In this document: positions 27,806-36,556 of the stretch, in pieces | Layout: each line of letters begins with the position of its first letter | Position numbering within the stretch: the stretch's first letter is position 1 | NCBI GenBank assembly: GCA_016771945.1 | Contig: QZLF01000002.1 | Location: 744,001-808,000 of the forward strand | Direction: 5' to 3' | Source of the DNA: Candidatus Leucobacter sulfamidivorax | Lineage (GTDB): Bacteria > Actinomycetota > Actinomycetes > Actinomycetales > Microbacteriaceae | DNA length: 64,000 nucleotides | Made by a program: the position numbers and the translations under genes | The notes under the pieces: model-generated | Told to the model about the DNA's origin: nothing | The model's input: only the letters and a program-made list of their open reading frames with translations | The model's database searches: none

Positions 27806-28836
27806 GAGCGGTTCCTTCCGAGGATGCGGATCAGCCAGGAGTCCCGGGAGGCGAGCGCGGCGCGCGCGAGCTCGCCGTCGGGCGCGTAGAGGTCGAAGCC
27901 GTGGCAGCCGCCCGACCAGATGTGCAGCTCGGCCTCGCCGCCGGCGGCCCAGATGCGCGAGGCGTAGTCGACGTTCTCGTCGCGGAACATCTCCGCCGAG
28001 CCCGCCTCGATGAAGGCGTGCGGCAGGCCAGCGAGATCGGTCGCGCGGCTCGGCGCGGCGTAGGCCGGGGCGTCCGGCGAGTAGGCGAGCTCCGGGCCCA
28101 GCACGCAGCGCCAGGCGAGCAGGTTCGCGTCGCGCCGCCAGGTGCCGATGCCGTCGTATTGCAGGGACGATGCGGTCGAGTTGGTGTTGTCGATCATGGG
28201 GCACAGCAGCAGCTGGCCGGCGATCGCGGGGCCGCCCCGGTCCCGCGCCATGAGCGAGACCGCCGCCGCGAAGCCGCCGCCCGCGCTGCCGCCCATCACG
28301 ACGAGGCGCTCGGGATCGACCCCGAGCTCGGCCGCGTGCGCCGAGACCCAGCAGGTCGCCGCGTAGTTGTCCTCGACGCCGGCGGGGAAGGGGTGCTCGG
28401 GGGCGAGGCGGTACTCGACGTTCACCCCGACGACCCCGTGCCGCTCCACCAGGTCGACGACGCGGCCGTGCTCCCAGCTGCGGTGTCCCATGATCATGCC
28501 GCCGCCGTGGAAGTTCACGAGCACGGGCAGGGCGCGATCCGCCGCCGCTGCCGGCCGGAAGATCGTGACCTCGAGATCCGGGGCGCCCGCGGGGCCCGGG
28601 ATCGTGCGCTCCTCGGCCACGACCGCGCGCCCGGCGAGCACCGCGGAGGAGTCGGCGAAGCTCGGGCCGCCGCGCATGAGGGGCAGGCTCTCCTCGGTCA
28701 TGGGCAGCTGCGGCATCCGCGCCGCGGCCTCGAGCATGGGGAGCAGCTCGGCGGCGAAGGGGGCCGGTGCGAGCTGCGGCGATCCGGTGGCGACGGGGCC
28801 GACCGTGTCGATGGGGTTCACGGGGGAGGCCGTCAT
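27802..28836 (-). CDS. Alpha/beta-hydrolase esterase, family IV (tandem copy 1)
   Basis: 344 residues. HGGGMIMG forms the oxyanion site and GGSAGGG the nucleophile elbow; the His lies in SGGCHGFDLYAP. It shares strong blocks with the downstream copy (NVEYRLAPEHP, ASRIWAAGGEAELH). It starts one base after the aldo/keto reductase stop and overlaps the next gene by ATGA, so all three are translated as a coupled set. Confidence 0.87.
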   Translation of the reverse strand: MTASPVNPIDTVGPVATGSPQLAPAPFAAELLPMLEAAARMPQLPMTEESLPLMRGGPSFADSSAVLAGRAVVAEERTIPGPAGAPDLEVTIFRPAAAADRALPVLVNFHGGGMIMGHRSWEHGRVVDLVERHGVVGVNVEYRLAPEHPFPAGVEDNYAATCWVSAHAAELGVDPERLVVMGGSAGGGFAAAVSLMARDRGGPAIAGQLLLCPMIDNTNSTASSLQYDGIGTWRRDANLLAWRCVLGPELAYSPDAPAYAAPSRATDLAGLPHAFIEAGSAEMFRDENVDYASRIWAAGGEAELHIWSGGCHGFDLYAPDGELARAALASRDSWLIRILGRNRS

Positions 28837-28837
28837 G

Positions 28838-29800
28838 TCACGGCCCCTCGGGGTTCACGACGTCGCGATCGGCCCAGAACGGTTCGACGCGCGCGCGGAT
28901 CTCCTCGGCGCCGACGCGCTCGAGCAGGTCCAGGCTCTGCAGGTTCGCGTTCAGCTGTTCGACGCTCGAAGCGCCGAACAGGGTGTTGGCCGTGGCCGGG
29001 TGGGTGAGCGTGAAGGCGATCGCGAGCTGCGCGGGCGTCGCGCCGAGCTCCTCCGCCAGAGCGACGAAGGCGGGCACGTCGTCGATGATGCGCTGCCGGA
29101 TGCCGCCCGGATCCCGCCCCACCTCGCGGTCGGTCGTCACCTTGCCGGCGAGATAGCCGCCCTCCATCACGTCGGAGGCCTGCATCGAGAAGCCCTGGGC
29201 GAAGACCTTCGCGAAGGGCTCGCCGTCGGGGATCGAGCGGCGCGAGACGCTGTACTTGAGCTGGGCCATCACGGGCGCCGGGACGCCCTCGGCGGCGGCG
29301 ATGTCGAGCAGCGACTGCACGCTCGACGCCGACCAGTTGTTGACGCCCCAGGCTCGGATCAGGCCGTCGCGCGCGAGCTCGGCGAGGTTCAGCACGATGT
29401 CGCGCAGCTCGACGTCGTCCCGGCGCAGATCGCCGAGCACCACGATGTCGGAGTGCTCGGCGTCGACGCGGAAGAGGGCGCGCTCGAGCTGCGGTCGGAA
29501 GCCCCGCTCGTCGTCCCAGGCCTCGAGCCACAGCTTCTCGGAGAGCAGGTACTCCTCGCGCGGGATGCCCGTGGCGCGCATGGCCGCGGCGAAGAGGATG
29601 TCGGTGAAGGCGGGCGCCATGCCGTGCACGCCGTAGACGCCGACGTCGAAGAGATTGACGCCGCGGTCGACGGCGGTGCGCAGCAGCTCGACGGTGTCCT
29701 CGAAGTGCATGCGGTCGTAGACGTGCCAGGAGCCGAGCGCGAAGACCGAGGTCTCGATCTCGCTCGTGCCGAGGCGGCGGCGGGGGACGGGGGTGGGCAT
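28838..29800 (-). CDS. Aldo/keto reductase-like protein (paralog A)
   Basis: 320 residues with an AKR TIM-barrel pattern: LGTSEIETSVFALGSW at the start, SEKLWL carrying the catalytic Lys, GVNNWSASSVQ and FGASSVEQLNANL for NADPH binding. The tetrad Asp and Tyr are in NLFDVGVYG. The usual His (LHxPD) is replaced by VVLGDL. The paralog at 33564 has the same change. It probably reduces a ketone or aldehyde, but catalysis may differ from normal AKRs. It lies between the zinc dehydrogenase and two esterases on the same strand. Confidence 0.83.
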   Translation of the reverse strand: MPTPVPRRRLGTSEIETSVFALGSWHVYDRMHFEDTVELLRTAVDRGVNLFDVGVYGVHGMAPAFTDILFAAAMRATGIPREEYLLSEKLWLEAWDDERGFRPQLERALFRVDAEHSDIVVLGDLRRDDVELRDIVLNLAELARDGLIRAWGVNNWSASSVQSLLDIAAAEGVPAPVMAQLKYSVSRRSIPDGEPFAKVFAQGFSMQASDVMEGGYLAGKVTTDREVGRDPGGIRQRIIDDVPAFVALAEELGATPAQLAIAFTLTHPATANTLFGASSVEQLNANLQSLDLLERVGAEEIRARVEPFWADRDVVNPEGP

Positions 29801-29854
29801 ATCTGTGGACTCTACTCTCTCGTGGTGCTGTCTCGGTGCCGGCCCGGTACGGGC

Positions 29855-30970
29855 TCAGCGACGGGTGAGGCGCGGGTCGATCACGGCCTTGACCTCGCCG
29901 AGCTCGTGCATGCGCGCGATCTTCTCGGAGGCCTCCTCGAGCCCGCAGGGCTCCGAGAAGAGCTCGTCCCAGGGAAAGCGATCGGCGAAGCTGCGGAAGA
30001 ACTCGATGGACCGGTAGTAGTCGGAGACGTCGCCGTTGAGCGAGCCGACGACCGCGAGCTCCTTGCGCATGATGCCCGAGAGGGGGAAGGGATCCCCGGC
30101 GGGGCCGGTCGAGCCGACGATCACGACGGTGCCGCGCTGGGCGGCCATGCCGATGGCCTCGGGTCCGATGCTCGGGGCGCCCGCGAAGTCGAGCACGAGG
30201 TCGGCGCCCTGGCCGTCGGTGAGCTCGAGCACCCGCGCGATCGTGGCCTCGGACCCGCCCGCGATGTCAACGGTGCGGTCGGCGCCGAAGCGCTCGGCGA
30301 GCGCGAGCCGCGACGGGGGAGCGCCGACCGTGATGACGGTGCCCGCCCCCGAGATGCTGGCGACGGCGGTCGCGAAGAGCCCGAGCGCGCCCGAGCCCTG
30401 CACGACGACGCGGGATCCGGGGCGCACTCCGCCCGCGCGGTCGAAGGCGCGCAGCACGGTCTTGGCGGCGCAGCCGGCGGCCGAGGCCCAGGTGTCCTTG
30501 ACCTCGGCGGGCAGGCGCAGCTTCTGGGCGCCCGGCGTGACGTAGGCGAACTCGCTGAGGCCCGCGGTGGCGTAGGGCGGCACGTCGCTGCGCTGCAGGA
30601 AGCCGTAGCCGCGCCTCGAGCAGGCGACGGGCTGGCGCAGCACCGTGCAGCCGAAGCACCTGCCGCACACCGACTCGGACCAGCCGATGCGGTCGCCGAC
30701 GGCGATCGGCTCGCCGAGCGCGTCGACGGCGCCCTCGCCGACCGCGACGACCTCGCCCACCATCTCGTGGCCGAGCACCAGGGGCAGCATGCCGGGGAAG
30801 CTCATCTTGCCGGCCCAGATCTCGATGTCGGTGCCGCAGAGCGTGGTGCAGGTGATGCGCACGAGGGCGGCGCCGGGCTCGACGGCCTCGGGCAGCGGCA
30901 GCTCCTGCATCTCGAGGGGAGCGCCGTGCTCGGTGAGCACCGCCGCCAGGGTGGATGTGGGAATCGTCAT
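29855..30970 (-). CDS. Zinc-dependent alcohol dehydrogenase (MDR family)
   Basis: 371 residues. Catalytic zinc ligands are in TLCGTDIE and GHEMVGEV. The structural zinc loop CGRCFGC followed by a fourth Cys (PVACSRRG) is present. The NAD(P) fold has GSGALGLFATAVA. It interconverts an alcohol and an aldehyde or ketone; the substrate is unknown. It is first in the leftward set dehydrogenase-AKR-esterase-esterase and is divergent from the amidohydrolase, with site A between them. Confidence 0.9.
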   Translation of the reverse strand: MTIPTSTLAAVLTEHGAPLEMQELPLPEAVEPGAALVRITCTTLCGTDIEIWAGKMSFPGMLPLVLGHEMVGEVVAVGEGAVDALGEPIAVGDRIGWSESVCGRCFGCTVLRQPVACSRRGYGFLQRSDVPPYATAGLSEFAYVTPGAQKLRLPAEVKDTWASAAGCAAKTVLRAFDRAGGVRPGSRVVVQGSGALGLFATAVASISGAGTVITVGAPPSRLALAERFGADRTVDIAGGSEATIARVLELTDGQGADLVLDFAGAPSIGPEAIGMAAQRGTVVIVGSTGPAGDPFPLSGIMRKELAVVGSLNGDVSDYYRSIEFFRSFADRFPWDELFSEPCGLEEASEKIARMHELGEVKAVIDPRLTRR

Positions 30971-31035
30971 CGATGGCTCCGTTCCGTGATTCCCGGCTCG
31001 GCGTCGTTGTCGGCGGGGCCGGGGATGTGGTTTTA

Positions 31036-31051
31036 TTCTACATATGTTGAA
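31036..31051. promoter_or_regulatory. Candidate operator between divergent dehydrogenase and amidohydrolase (site A)
   Basis: TTCTACATATGTTGAA is palindromic in seven of eight pairs and has the TCNAC-N4-GTNGA core. It lies in an AT-rich island between two divergent starts (30970 and 31112), so a bound regulator could control both directions. TATTCT at 31034-31039 could be a rightward -10. Confidence 0.55.
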
Positions 31052-31111
31052 CTTAAGGGGAAGGGCCGTTCCGGGCGACGTTCGGGGCGCGCGGCATCCC
31101 GAGGAGGAGCG

Positions 31112-32536
31112 ATGACCGAAGCAGGAGCGGACGGGCACGGGAGCGCCGCCGACCTGGTGCTGCGCGGGGGCGCGGTGCACGTGCTCGACCCGGCGGGCAC
31201 GCGGGCCGAGGCCGTCGCGGTCGCGGGAGGCCGCATCGTCGGGGTCGGCTCCGACGCGGAGATCGAGGGGCGGATCGGCGCGGCCACGCGCGTGGTCGAG
31301 CTCGGCGGGCGCTCGGTGATCCCGGGCGTCAACGACTCGCATCTGCACGGAGCCTGGCTCGGCGCCCGCTGGCCGCACACCTTCTTCGGCGCGCCCGACC
31401 CCGAGGCCGCCGCGCAGGTGAGCGGGGTGCTCGCGGGGAGCCGGGCGGAGCGGCGCGCGGCGATCCTGCGCACCGGCGAGCTGCTCTCCGAACTCGGCAT
31501 CACGAGCTACACCGAGCCCGGCATCGGTCCGGGGGAGGACGACGGCGAGACCGGCTGCTTCGGCAGCGATGTGCTGGGCGCCTACCGCGAGCTCGCGGCC
31601 GAGGGCGCGCTGCGCCAGCGCGTCACGATGCTCGCGCTCTACGGCGTGCTCGACGGGCCGAGCCGGCTCGAGACCGTGCTCGCGGGCATCGCGGAGCGCG
31701 CCGCGGCGGAGCCCGAGCCGGAGCCGCGCTGGCTGAACCTCGCGGGCGTGAAGATCTTCGGCGATCTGATCCCGCTGGCGAGGCAGGCCTGGACCGAGCG
31801 CAGCTACGACGACGGCACCCACGGCGACCTGCTCGTCGAGGGGGAGACCCTCGAGCGCAAGGCCGAGCGCCTCGCGGCGATGGTGCGCGCCGCGCACCTC
31901 GCGGGGCTGCAGATCGGGGTGCACGCCACCGGCGACCGCACCATCCAGCTCGTGCTCGACGCGATCGCCGGGGCGCAGGCCGAGGGGGGCGCGCCCTCCG
32001 CGCGAGAGCTCGCGCACAGCGTGATCCACGGCGATCTCGCGACCCCGCCCCAGATCGCGCGCATGGCCGAGCTCGGCGTGTGGCTCAACACGCAGTCGGG
32101 CATCGCCGCGCACTCCTCGGAGTGGCTGGCCGGCCTCATGGGCGCCGAGACGGCGGCGGAGGCCTGGGACATGCGCGCCGCGCTCGAGGCCGGCGTGCTC
32201 GTGCTCTCGTCGGACGCGCCGGTGCTCGGCTTCGACTGGCGGCGCGGGATCGCCGACGCCGACGCGCGCATCGTCGCCTCGGGCGGCTCGGTCGACGACG
32301 AGGCGGCGCGGCGACGGCTGCACGGGCTGCTGCGCGCCTATACGGCGGTGCCCGCGGAGCAGGATCGCGCCGCGTCGTGGAAGGGCACGATCGAGGTCGG
32401 CAAGGTCGCCGACCTCGCGGTGCTCGCAGGCGACCCCTACGAGGCGGGGGCCGCGGGCCTCCCGGAGGTGGCCGTCGACCTCACGGTGCTCGACGGGCGC
32501 GTGGTCTTCGAGCGGCCCGGCCGGAGTCAGGACTGA
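31112..32536 (+). CDS. Amidohydrolase, YtcJ-like
   Basis: 474 residues from an ATG preceded by GAGGAGGAG. The metal-binding HLHG (NDSHLHGAW) after the first strand, His in IGVHATGDR, His in SVIHGD and Asp in SSDAPV match YtcJ-like amidohydrolases. An insertion at about 135-205 carries an EPEPEP stretch. It would hydrolyse a C-N or ester bond of a cyclic or N-acyl compound. A second YtcJ-like protein is encoded at 46159. It is in the cluster carrying the shared operator. Confidence 0.87.
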   Translation: MTEAGADGHGSAADLVLRGGAVHVLDPAGTRAEAVAVAGGRIVGVGSDAEIEGRIGAATRVVELGGRSVIPGVNDSHLHGAWLGARWPHTFFGAPDPEAAAQVSGVLAGSRAERRAAILRTGELLSELGITSYTEPGIGPGEDDGETGCFGSDVLGAYRELAAEGALRQRVTMLALYGVLDGPSRLETVLAGIAERAAAEPEPEPRWLNLAGVKIFGDLIPLARQAWTERSYDDGTHGDLLVEGETLERKAERLAAMVRAAHLAGLQIGVHATGDRTIQLVLDAIAGAQAEGGAPSARELAHSVIHGDLATPPQIARMAELGVWLNTQSGIAAHSSEWLAGLMGAETAAEAWDMRAALEAGVLVLSSDAPVLGFDWRRGIADADARIVASGGSVDDEAARRRLHGLLRAYTAVPAEQDRAASWKGTIEVGKVADLAVLAGDPYEAGAAGLPEVAVDLTVLDGRVVFERPGRSQD

Positions 32537-32594
32537 ATCGGGGTCGCTCGGGGCGTCCATTCCGTGGAATGAGCGCCCCGAGCGACCCCGATTC
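32535..32594. terminator. Very long perfect hairpin between convergent genes
   Basis: A 21-bp perfect stem (32535-32555 with 32574-32594; begins GAATCGGGGTCG) is continued by CATTCC/GGAATG with a GT tip. It lies directly at the amidohydrolase stop and 28 bp from the SDR stop on the other strand. It is much longer than usual for a bidirectional terminator. Confidence 0.75.
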
Positions 32595-32621
32595 GGGAGA
32601 GCGCGGAGGGGGGAGTGAGGC

Positions 32622-33377
32622 TCAGGTCAGCAGCTGCCCGCCGTCGACCGCGAGGCTCACGCCCGTGATGTGCGCCGCTCCCTCGCCCGCGAGGAAGACC
32701 ACGGCCGGGGCGATGTCCTCGACCCGGGCGAGGTCGCCGAGGGGGATGCGATCCGCCCACGCCTTCCGAGCCGGCGAGCCCTCGGGCATGCCCATCTGCA
32801 GCATCGGGGTGAGCACGGGGCCGGGGGCGACGGCGTTCACCCGGATGCCGTGGGCCGCGAGCTCGATCGCCGCCCAGCGCGTGATCGAGTCGACGGCCGC
32901 CTTGCTCGACTCGTAGGCGCCCATGCCGGGGGTCGGCTGGCGTCCGCCGATCGAGGAGATGTTGACGATCGTCCCCCCGCCGCCCGCGGCGATGCGGTGG
33001 CGCGCGAAGCCCTGCACCATGTGGAAGGTGCCGATGATGTTGACGTCGACGATCGAGCGGTACGCCTCGCTCGCGAGCTCGGTCACGGCGCCGTGCACCG
33101 AGAGGATGCCCGCGTTGTTGACGAGCACGTCGACGGGGGTGCCGGCGGCGGCGCGCGCCTCGAATGCGGCGGCGACGGCCTCCGCGTCCGTGATGTCGAG
33201 GGCCAGCGCCTCGGCGCTCGTGCCCTGCGAGCCGAGCGCGGCCGCGGCGGCGGCCACCGCCTCGGCGTCGCGATCCGCGAGGATCACCGAGTCGCCCGCG
33301 GCCTGGAAGGCTCGGGCGATGCCCTGGCCGATGCCGCCGGCCCCGCCGGTGATGAGGACAGTTCTGGGTACGGTCAC
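32622..33377 (-). CDS. Short-chain dehydrogenase/reductase
   Basis: 251 residues from a GTG with AAGGAG seven bases upstream. TGGAGGIG (cofactor), NNAG, the catalytic Ser (NISSIGG) and YESSK are present, so it is a classical SDR. Asp in ADRDAE suggests NAD preference. It probably oxidises a secondary alcohol. Divergent from the AKR at 33564, with site B between. Confidence 0.9.
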   Translation of the reverse strand: MTVPRTVLITGGAGGIGQGIARAFQAAGDSVILADRDAEAVAAAAAALGSQGTSAEALALDITDAEAVAAAFEARAAAGTPVDVLVNNAGILSVHGAVTELASEAYRSIVDVNIIGTFHMVQGFARHRIAAGGGGTIVNISSIGGRQPTPGMGAYESSKAAVDSITRWAAIELAAHGIRVNAVAPGPVLTPMLQMGMPEGSPARKAWADRIPLGDLARVEDIAPAVVFLAGEGAAHITGVSLAVDGGQLLT

Positions 33378-33480
33378 GCGGACTCCTTCGTCGTGTTCGT
33401 CGCGGCGCGCGGGCGCCGGCTGTGCTGCGGGGTCGGCCGCAGCTCCGGAATCGGGGCTGCCGGAGCGGCCCTCGTGCTGA

Positions 33481-33500
33481 TATTATACAAGTGTAGAAAA
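33481..33500. promoter_or_regulatory. Candidate operator between divergent SDR and AKR (site B)
   Basis: TTATAC-AAGT-GTAGAA lies at 33483-33498 within a dyad of seven matched pairs out of nine, in an AT-rich island. It overlaps TATTAT, a possible -10. It resembles sites A, C and D. Confidence 0.5.
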
Positions 33501-33563
33501 TAAGGCGGAAGGGGCGATTCCCGCGACTCGCGGGGCGCTCGCCGCCTGTGCGAGGAGGCAATC

Positions 33564-34580
33564 GTGACCGCACCCGTCCGGGTTCCCACCCGCAGGCTCG
33601 GCCCCGGCGGGCCGGAGGTCCCCGTGTTCGCGCTCGGATCGTGGAACATCTGGGATCGCATGGAGCCCGAGGAGCGCGTCGCGCTGATCCGCCGCGCCGC
33701 CGAGGTCGGATCCGCCTTCTTCGACGTCGCCTATTACAACATGGGCCCGCACGCCGAGGCCTCCCGCACCGACCTGCTCTTCGGCGAGGCGATCCGCGCG
33801 GCGGGCCTCGCCCGCGATGACTACCGGCTCTGCGGCAAGCTCTGGCTGTGGGAGTACCCGCAGACCGGCTTCGCTGAGCAGATGGACGTCTCGCTCGAGC
33901 GGATCCGCGCGGGCGCCTCGGGGGATTCCGGCGCCACCGACGTGGAGAGCTTCGACACGGTCGTGGTCGGCGACTTCTTCGGCGACATCGACATCGCCCA
34001 GGTCGTGCGCGACGCGCACGCCGAAATCGAGCGCGGCAGCTTCGCGAGCTGGGGCGTCAACAACTGGTCGGCCGACGCGCTGCGGCTCGCGCTCGACACC
34101 GCCGAGGCCGAGGGACTCACCCCGCCCTGCTTCGCCCAGCTGAAGTACGGCCTCGTGCGCCGCAGCATGGCCGAGGGCGAGTTCTACGGCCGCTGGTTCG
34201 AGGAGGGGCGGCTCGCCCTGCAGGCCTCCGACCTCTTCGAGGGCGGCATCCTCGTGGGCAAGCTCTCGCCCCAGCGCAAGATCGGCGCCGATGTGGGCGG
34301 CATCCGCGAGCGGATCGTCGCGGCCTACCCCGAGGTGGAGCGCATCGCGGGGGAGCTCGGCGCGACCCCCGCGCAGCTCGGCATCGCCTTCTGCCTCGCG
34401 AACCCGGCGACGGCGAACGTGCTCTTCGGCGCCTCGTCGGTGCGCCAGTTCGACGACAACCTCGGCGCCCTCGAGGTGCTGGACCGGGTCGGGGCGGAGC
34501 GGATCCGCGAGGCGACCGCCGGGCTCTGGCTCGACCGCGAGGTGCGCGCCGACGGGGTGTGGAAGCCCGCCTCGGCCTGA
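33564..34580 (+). CDS. Aldo/keto reductase-like protein (paralog B)
   Basis: 338 residues from a GTG preceded by GAGGAGG. It is closely related to the AKR at 28838: FALGSWNIWDRM, GKLWLWEYP, WGVNNWSADALR and FGASSVRQFDDNL match block by block. The tetrad His is missing here too (VVVGDFFGD). Two AKR copies in one cluster suggest either reduction of two related carbonyls or formation of a heteromer (inference). Confidence 0.83.
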   Translation: MTAPVRVPTRRLGPGGPEVPVFALGSWNIWDRMEPEERVALIRRAAEVGSAFFDVAYYNMGPHAEASRTDLLFGEAIRAAGLARDDYRLCGKLWLWEYPQTGFAEQMDVSLERIRAGASGDSGATDVESFDTVVVGDFFGDIDIAQVVRDAHAEIERGSFASWGVNNWSADALRLALDTAEAEGLTPPCFAQLKYGLVRRSMAEGEFYGRWFEEGRLALQASDLFEGGILVGKLSPQRKIGADVGGIRERIVAAYPEVERIAGELGATPAQLGIAFCLANPATANVLFGASSVRQFDDNLGALEVLDRVGAERIREATAGLWLDREVRADGVWKPASA

Positions 34581-34610
34581 TCCTCGACCCGCGCCCCTTC
34601 CCGGCGTCGA

Positions 34611-34660
34611 GTCGTCGCGGATGTGTCGCTCACGGCCGCGAGCGACACATCCGCGACAAC
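34611..34660. terminator. Long hairpin between convergent AKR and hydrolase
   Basis: A perfect 17-bp stem (34614-34630 with 34641-34657; GTCGCGGATGTGTCGCT) is extended on both sides around single mismatches, with a short GC loop. It lies 30 bp after the AKR stop and 13 bp from the hydrolase stop. Like that at 32535 it is unusually long and has no U tract. Confidence 0.75.
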
Positions 34661-34673
34661 CGAGCGCGGGCGG

Positions 34674-35393
34674 CTACCGCGCGAGGAACTCGATCGCCGC
34701 GGCCCGGAACTCGGGGCTGTCGAGCGCGCCGCGGTGGTCGCCCGGCACCCGCAGCACCTCGGCACGCGGCAGCGCCGCGGCGAGCTCGTCGACGCCCTGC
34801 GCCATCTGGTCGTCGGCGCCCGCGACGAGCAGCGTCGGCACGGCGGGTCCGCCCGACTGCGGGGCGAAGGGCTCCGAGCCGAGGCCGGCGACGAGGCGGA
34901 CGAGCCCGGTCGAATCGCGCCCCGAGGCGCCGATCAGGCCGGCGATCGCTCCGACGACGGGGTGCTGCGGCTCGGCTCCGGCCAGCACGGCCTCGAGCGC
35001 GGCCGCGTCGATCACCGCGAAGGGGTCGAAGGGGCTGACTCCGCCGAGCACCGCGCGCCGCACGCGCGGCGAGGACGCGGGCAGCTCCCAGCCCAGGCGG
35101 CCGCCGAGCGAGTAGCCGACCACGTCGAACTCGCCTTCGGGGGCGACGCTCGCGACGGCGTCGAGGATCTGCGCGACTACCGCGGTCGTGGAGGCCTCGG
35201 TGGCCGCGGCGTCCGGGCTGTCGCCGTGCGAGGGCAGGTCGATCGCGACGACGCCGCGACCCGCGGCGTTCAGCGCCTCGGGCCACCCGGTCGAGAGGTA
35301 GTCGTCCCGCGCGCTCGCGGCGAAGCCGTGGAGCAGCACGACGGGGGGCAGCGCGGCGTCCGCCGCGGGGAAGTGGTGGACGGCGAGAGCCAT
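34674..35393 (-). CDS. Alpha/beta-fold hydrolase
   Basis: 239 residues with HGFAAS (oxyanion region), the nucleophile elbow GYSLGG, Asp in AGADDQM and His in PGDHRG, the complete catalytic triad of MhpC/BioH-type hydrolases. It would hydrolyse a C-C bond, ester or lactone. Divergent from the methyltransferase-like gene, with sites C and D between. Confidence 0.88.
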   Translation of the reverse strand: MALAVHHFPAADAALPPVVLLHGFAASARDDYLSTGWPEALNAAGRGVVAIDLPSHGDSPDAAATEASTTAVVAQILDAVASVAPEGEFDVVGYSLGGRLGWELPASSPRVRRAVLGGVSPFDPFAVIDAAALEAVLAGAEPQHPVVGAIAGLIGASGRDSTGLVRLVAGLGSEPFAPQSGGPAVPTLLVAGADDQMAQGVDELAAALPRAEVLRVPGDHRGALDSPEFRAAAIEFLAR

Positions 35394-35440
35394 GGCGTTG
35401 CCTTTCGACGGTGGCGTGCAGAACCCGGACCCGGGGGTTT

Positions 35441-35456
35441 TTCTATGTTAGTAGAA
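35441..35456. promoter_or_regulatory. Candidate operator near the hydrolase start (site C)
   Basis: TTCTAT-GTTA-GTAGAA, five of six pairs matched, 48 bp upstream of the leftward hydrolase start. A second site (D) lies 50 bp to the right, so each of the two divergent genes has its own copy. Confidence 0.55.
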
Positions 35457-35496
35457 AATAAATCCGAACGACAGGCGGCCCCCTGGACATCTTTTG

Positions 35497-35510
35497 TCTA
35501 CGACTGTAGA
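35497..35510. promoter_or_regulatory. Candidate operator near the methyltransferase-like gene (site D)
   Basis: TCTAC-GACT-GTAGA is perfect in all five pairs and lies 72 bp before the rightward start at 35582. TAGAGT within it could be a -10, so binding would block transcription. Confidence 0.55.
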
Positions 35511-35581
35511 GTTTCCCCGAGAACCGATCGAACGCCGTCGTTCCGCGTCACACCGGGCGACCCGACTTCCAAGGACACGCA

Positions 35582-36556
35582 ATGACCGCCACCCCCGCAC
35601 GCATCGTCGACATCGCCATCGGCTTCATGGGCGCCCGCCAGCTCGACAACGCCGCGCGCATCGGCCTCTTCAAGGCGCTCGCCGACGGCCCCAAGACGGC
35701 CGCCGAGCTCGCGACCGCCACCGCGCACTCGGAGCGTCAGGTGCGCATCCTCGCCGACGCCATGAACGGCCTCGGCCTGCTCGACCGCGCGAACGGCAGC
35801 TACTCGCTCGCGGCCGACTCCGAGAAGTACCTCTCGGGCAAGGGCGGCATCGACCTCACCCCCTTCATCGCCTTCCTCGGCGACATCAGCTACAGGCAGT
35901 GGATCGGCTACGACAAGACCGTCGACACCGACGCGCCGGGCACCCTCGACCTCGACGAGGCCGGCTGGGGCGACTTCATGGCCGGCGTCATGACCTACAA
36001 CGCCCTGCACGCCGAGCAGTTCGGCGAGGCCTTCGACTTCTCGGGCTACCGCGACGCGCTCGACTTCGGAGGCCTTTCGGCGGGCTTCTCCTTCGCCGCG
36101 ATGCAGCAGAACCCCGAGCTCAAGGTCCGCTTCGTCTACGACGAGCGCTTCGGCGAGTCGATCGCCGCGGCCGCTGCCGAGGCCGGGCTGCAGGACCGCG
36201 TCATCGTGGAGGCCGGCCCGACCGAGTCGACCCGCCCCGGCGGCCAGCACGATCTGGTGCTCGTGACCCACGTGCTGCACCGCTTCACCGAGGAGCAGAA
36301 CGTCGGCATCCTGCGGGCCGCCCGCGAGGCCGCCGCCCCGGGCGCGACCCTGATGCTGCTCGAGTTCTTCCTCGACCGCGACGACACCCAGCGCCCCATC
36401 GACGCCCTGCACGCCGGCGAGTACTTCAACATCGACGGCACCGTCGTCTTCCCGATCGAGACGGTCGAGGGGTGGCTCGCCGAGGCCGGCTGGAAGACCG
36501 AGCGCGTGGTGCCGCTGCCCGGCAGCCCCCGCGTGCTCGTCGCCACCGCGGTCTGA
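35582..36556 (+). CDS. O-methyltransferase-like protein with degenerate SAM motif
   Basis: 324 residues. The N-terminal dimerisation/winged-helix domain (about 1-90; GLFKALADGPKTAAELA) and the plant-type O-methyltransferase core are recognisable. The catalytic His region is kept (VTHVLHRFTEEQN, His233). The Gly-rich SAM motif, normally DVGGGxG, is DFGGLSAGFS at 161-170, and the next acidic residue of the SAM site is not clear. It may bind a different ligand or act as a structural subunit. It starts an operon with the two phosphotriesterase-like genes, preceded by operator sites C and D. Confidence 0.8.
   Translation: MTATPARIVDIAIGFMGARQLDNAARIGLFKALADGPKTAAELATATAHSERQVRILADAMNGLGLLDRANGSYSLAADSEKYLSGKGGIDLTPFIAFLGDISYRQWIGYDKTVDTDAPGTLDLDEAGWGDFMAGVMTYNALHAEQFGEAFDFSGYRDALDFGGLSAGFSFAAMQQNPELKVRFVYDERFGESIAAAAAEAGLQDRVIVEAGPTESTRPGGQHDLVLVTHVLHRFTEEQNVGILRAAREAAAPGATLMLLEFFLDRDDTQRPIDALHAGEYFNIDGTVVFPIETVEGWLAEAGWKTERVVPLPGSPRVLVATAV

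Noticed and set aside
28367-32536. A 1389-codon rightward frame
   Set aside because: Only the part from 31112 is a gene (amidohydrolase). The rest is antisense to the esterase, AKR and dehydrogenase genes.
32535-32594. Terminal inverted repeats of an IS element
   Set aside because: The arms are only 18 bp apart, no transposase or target duplication is present, and the position between two stops fits a terminator.
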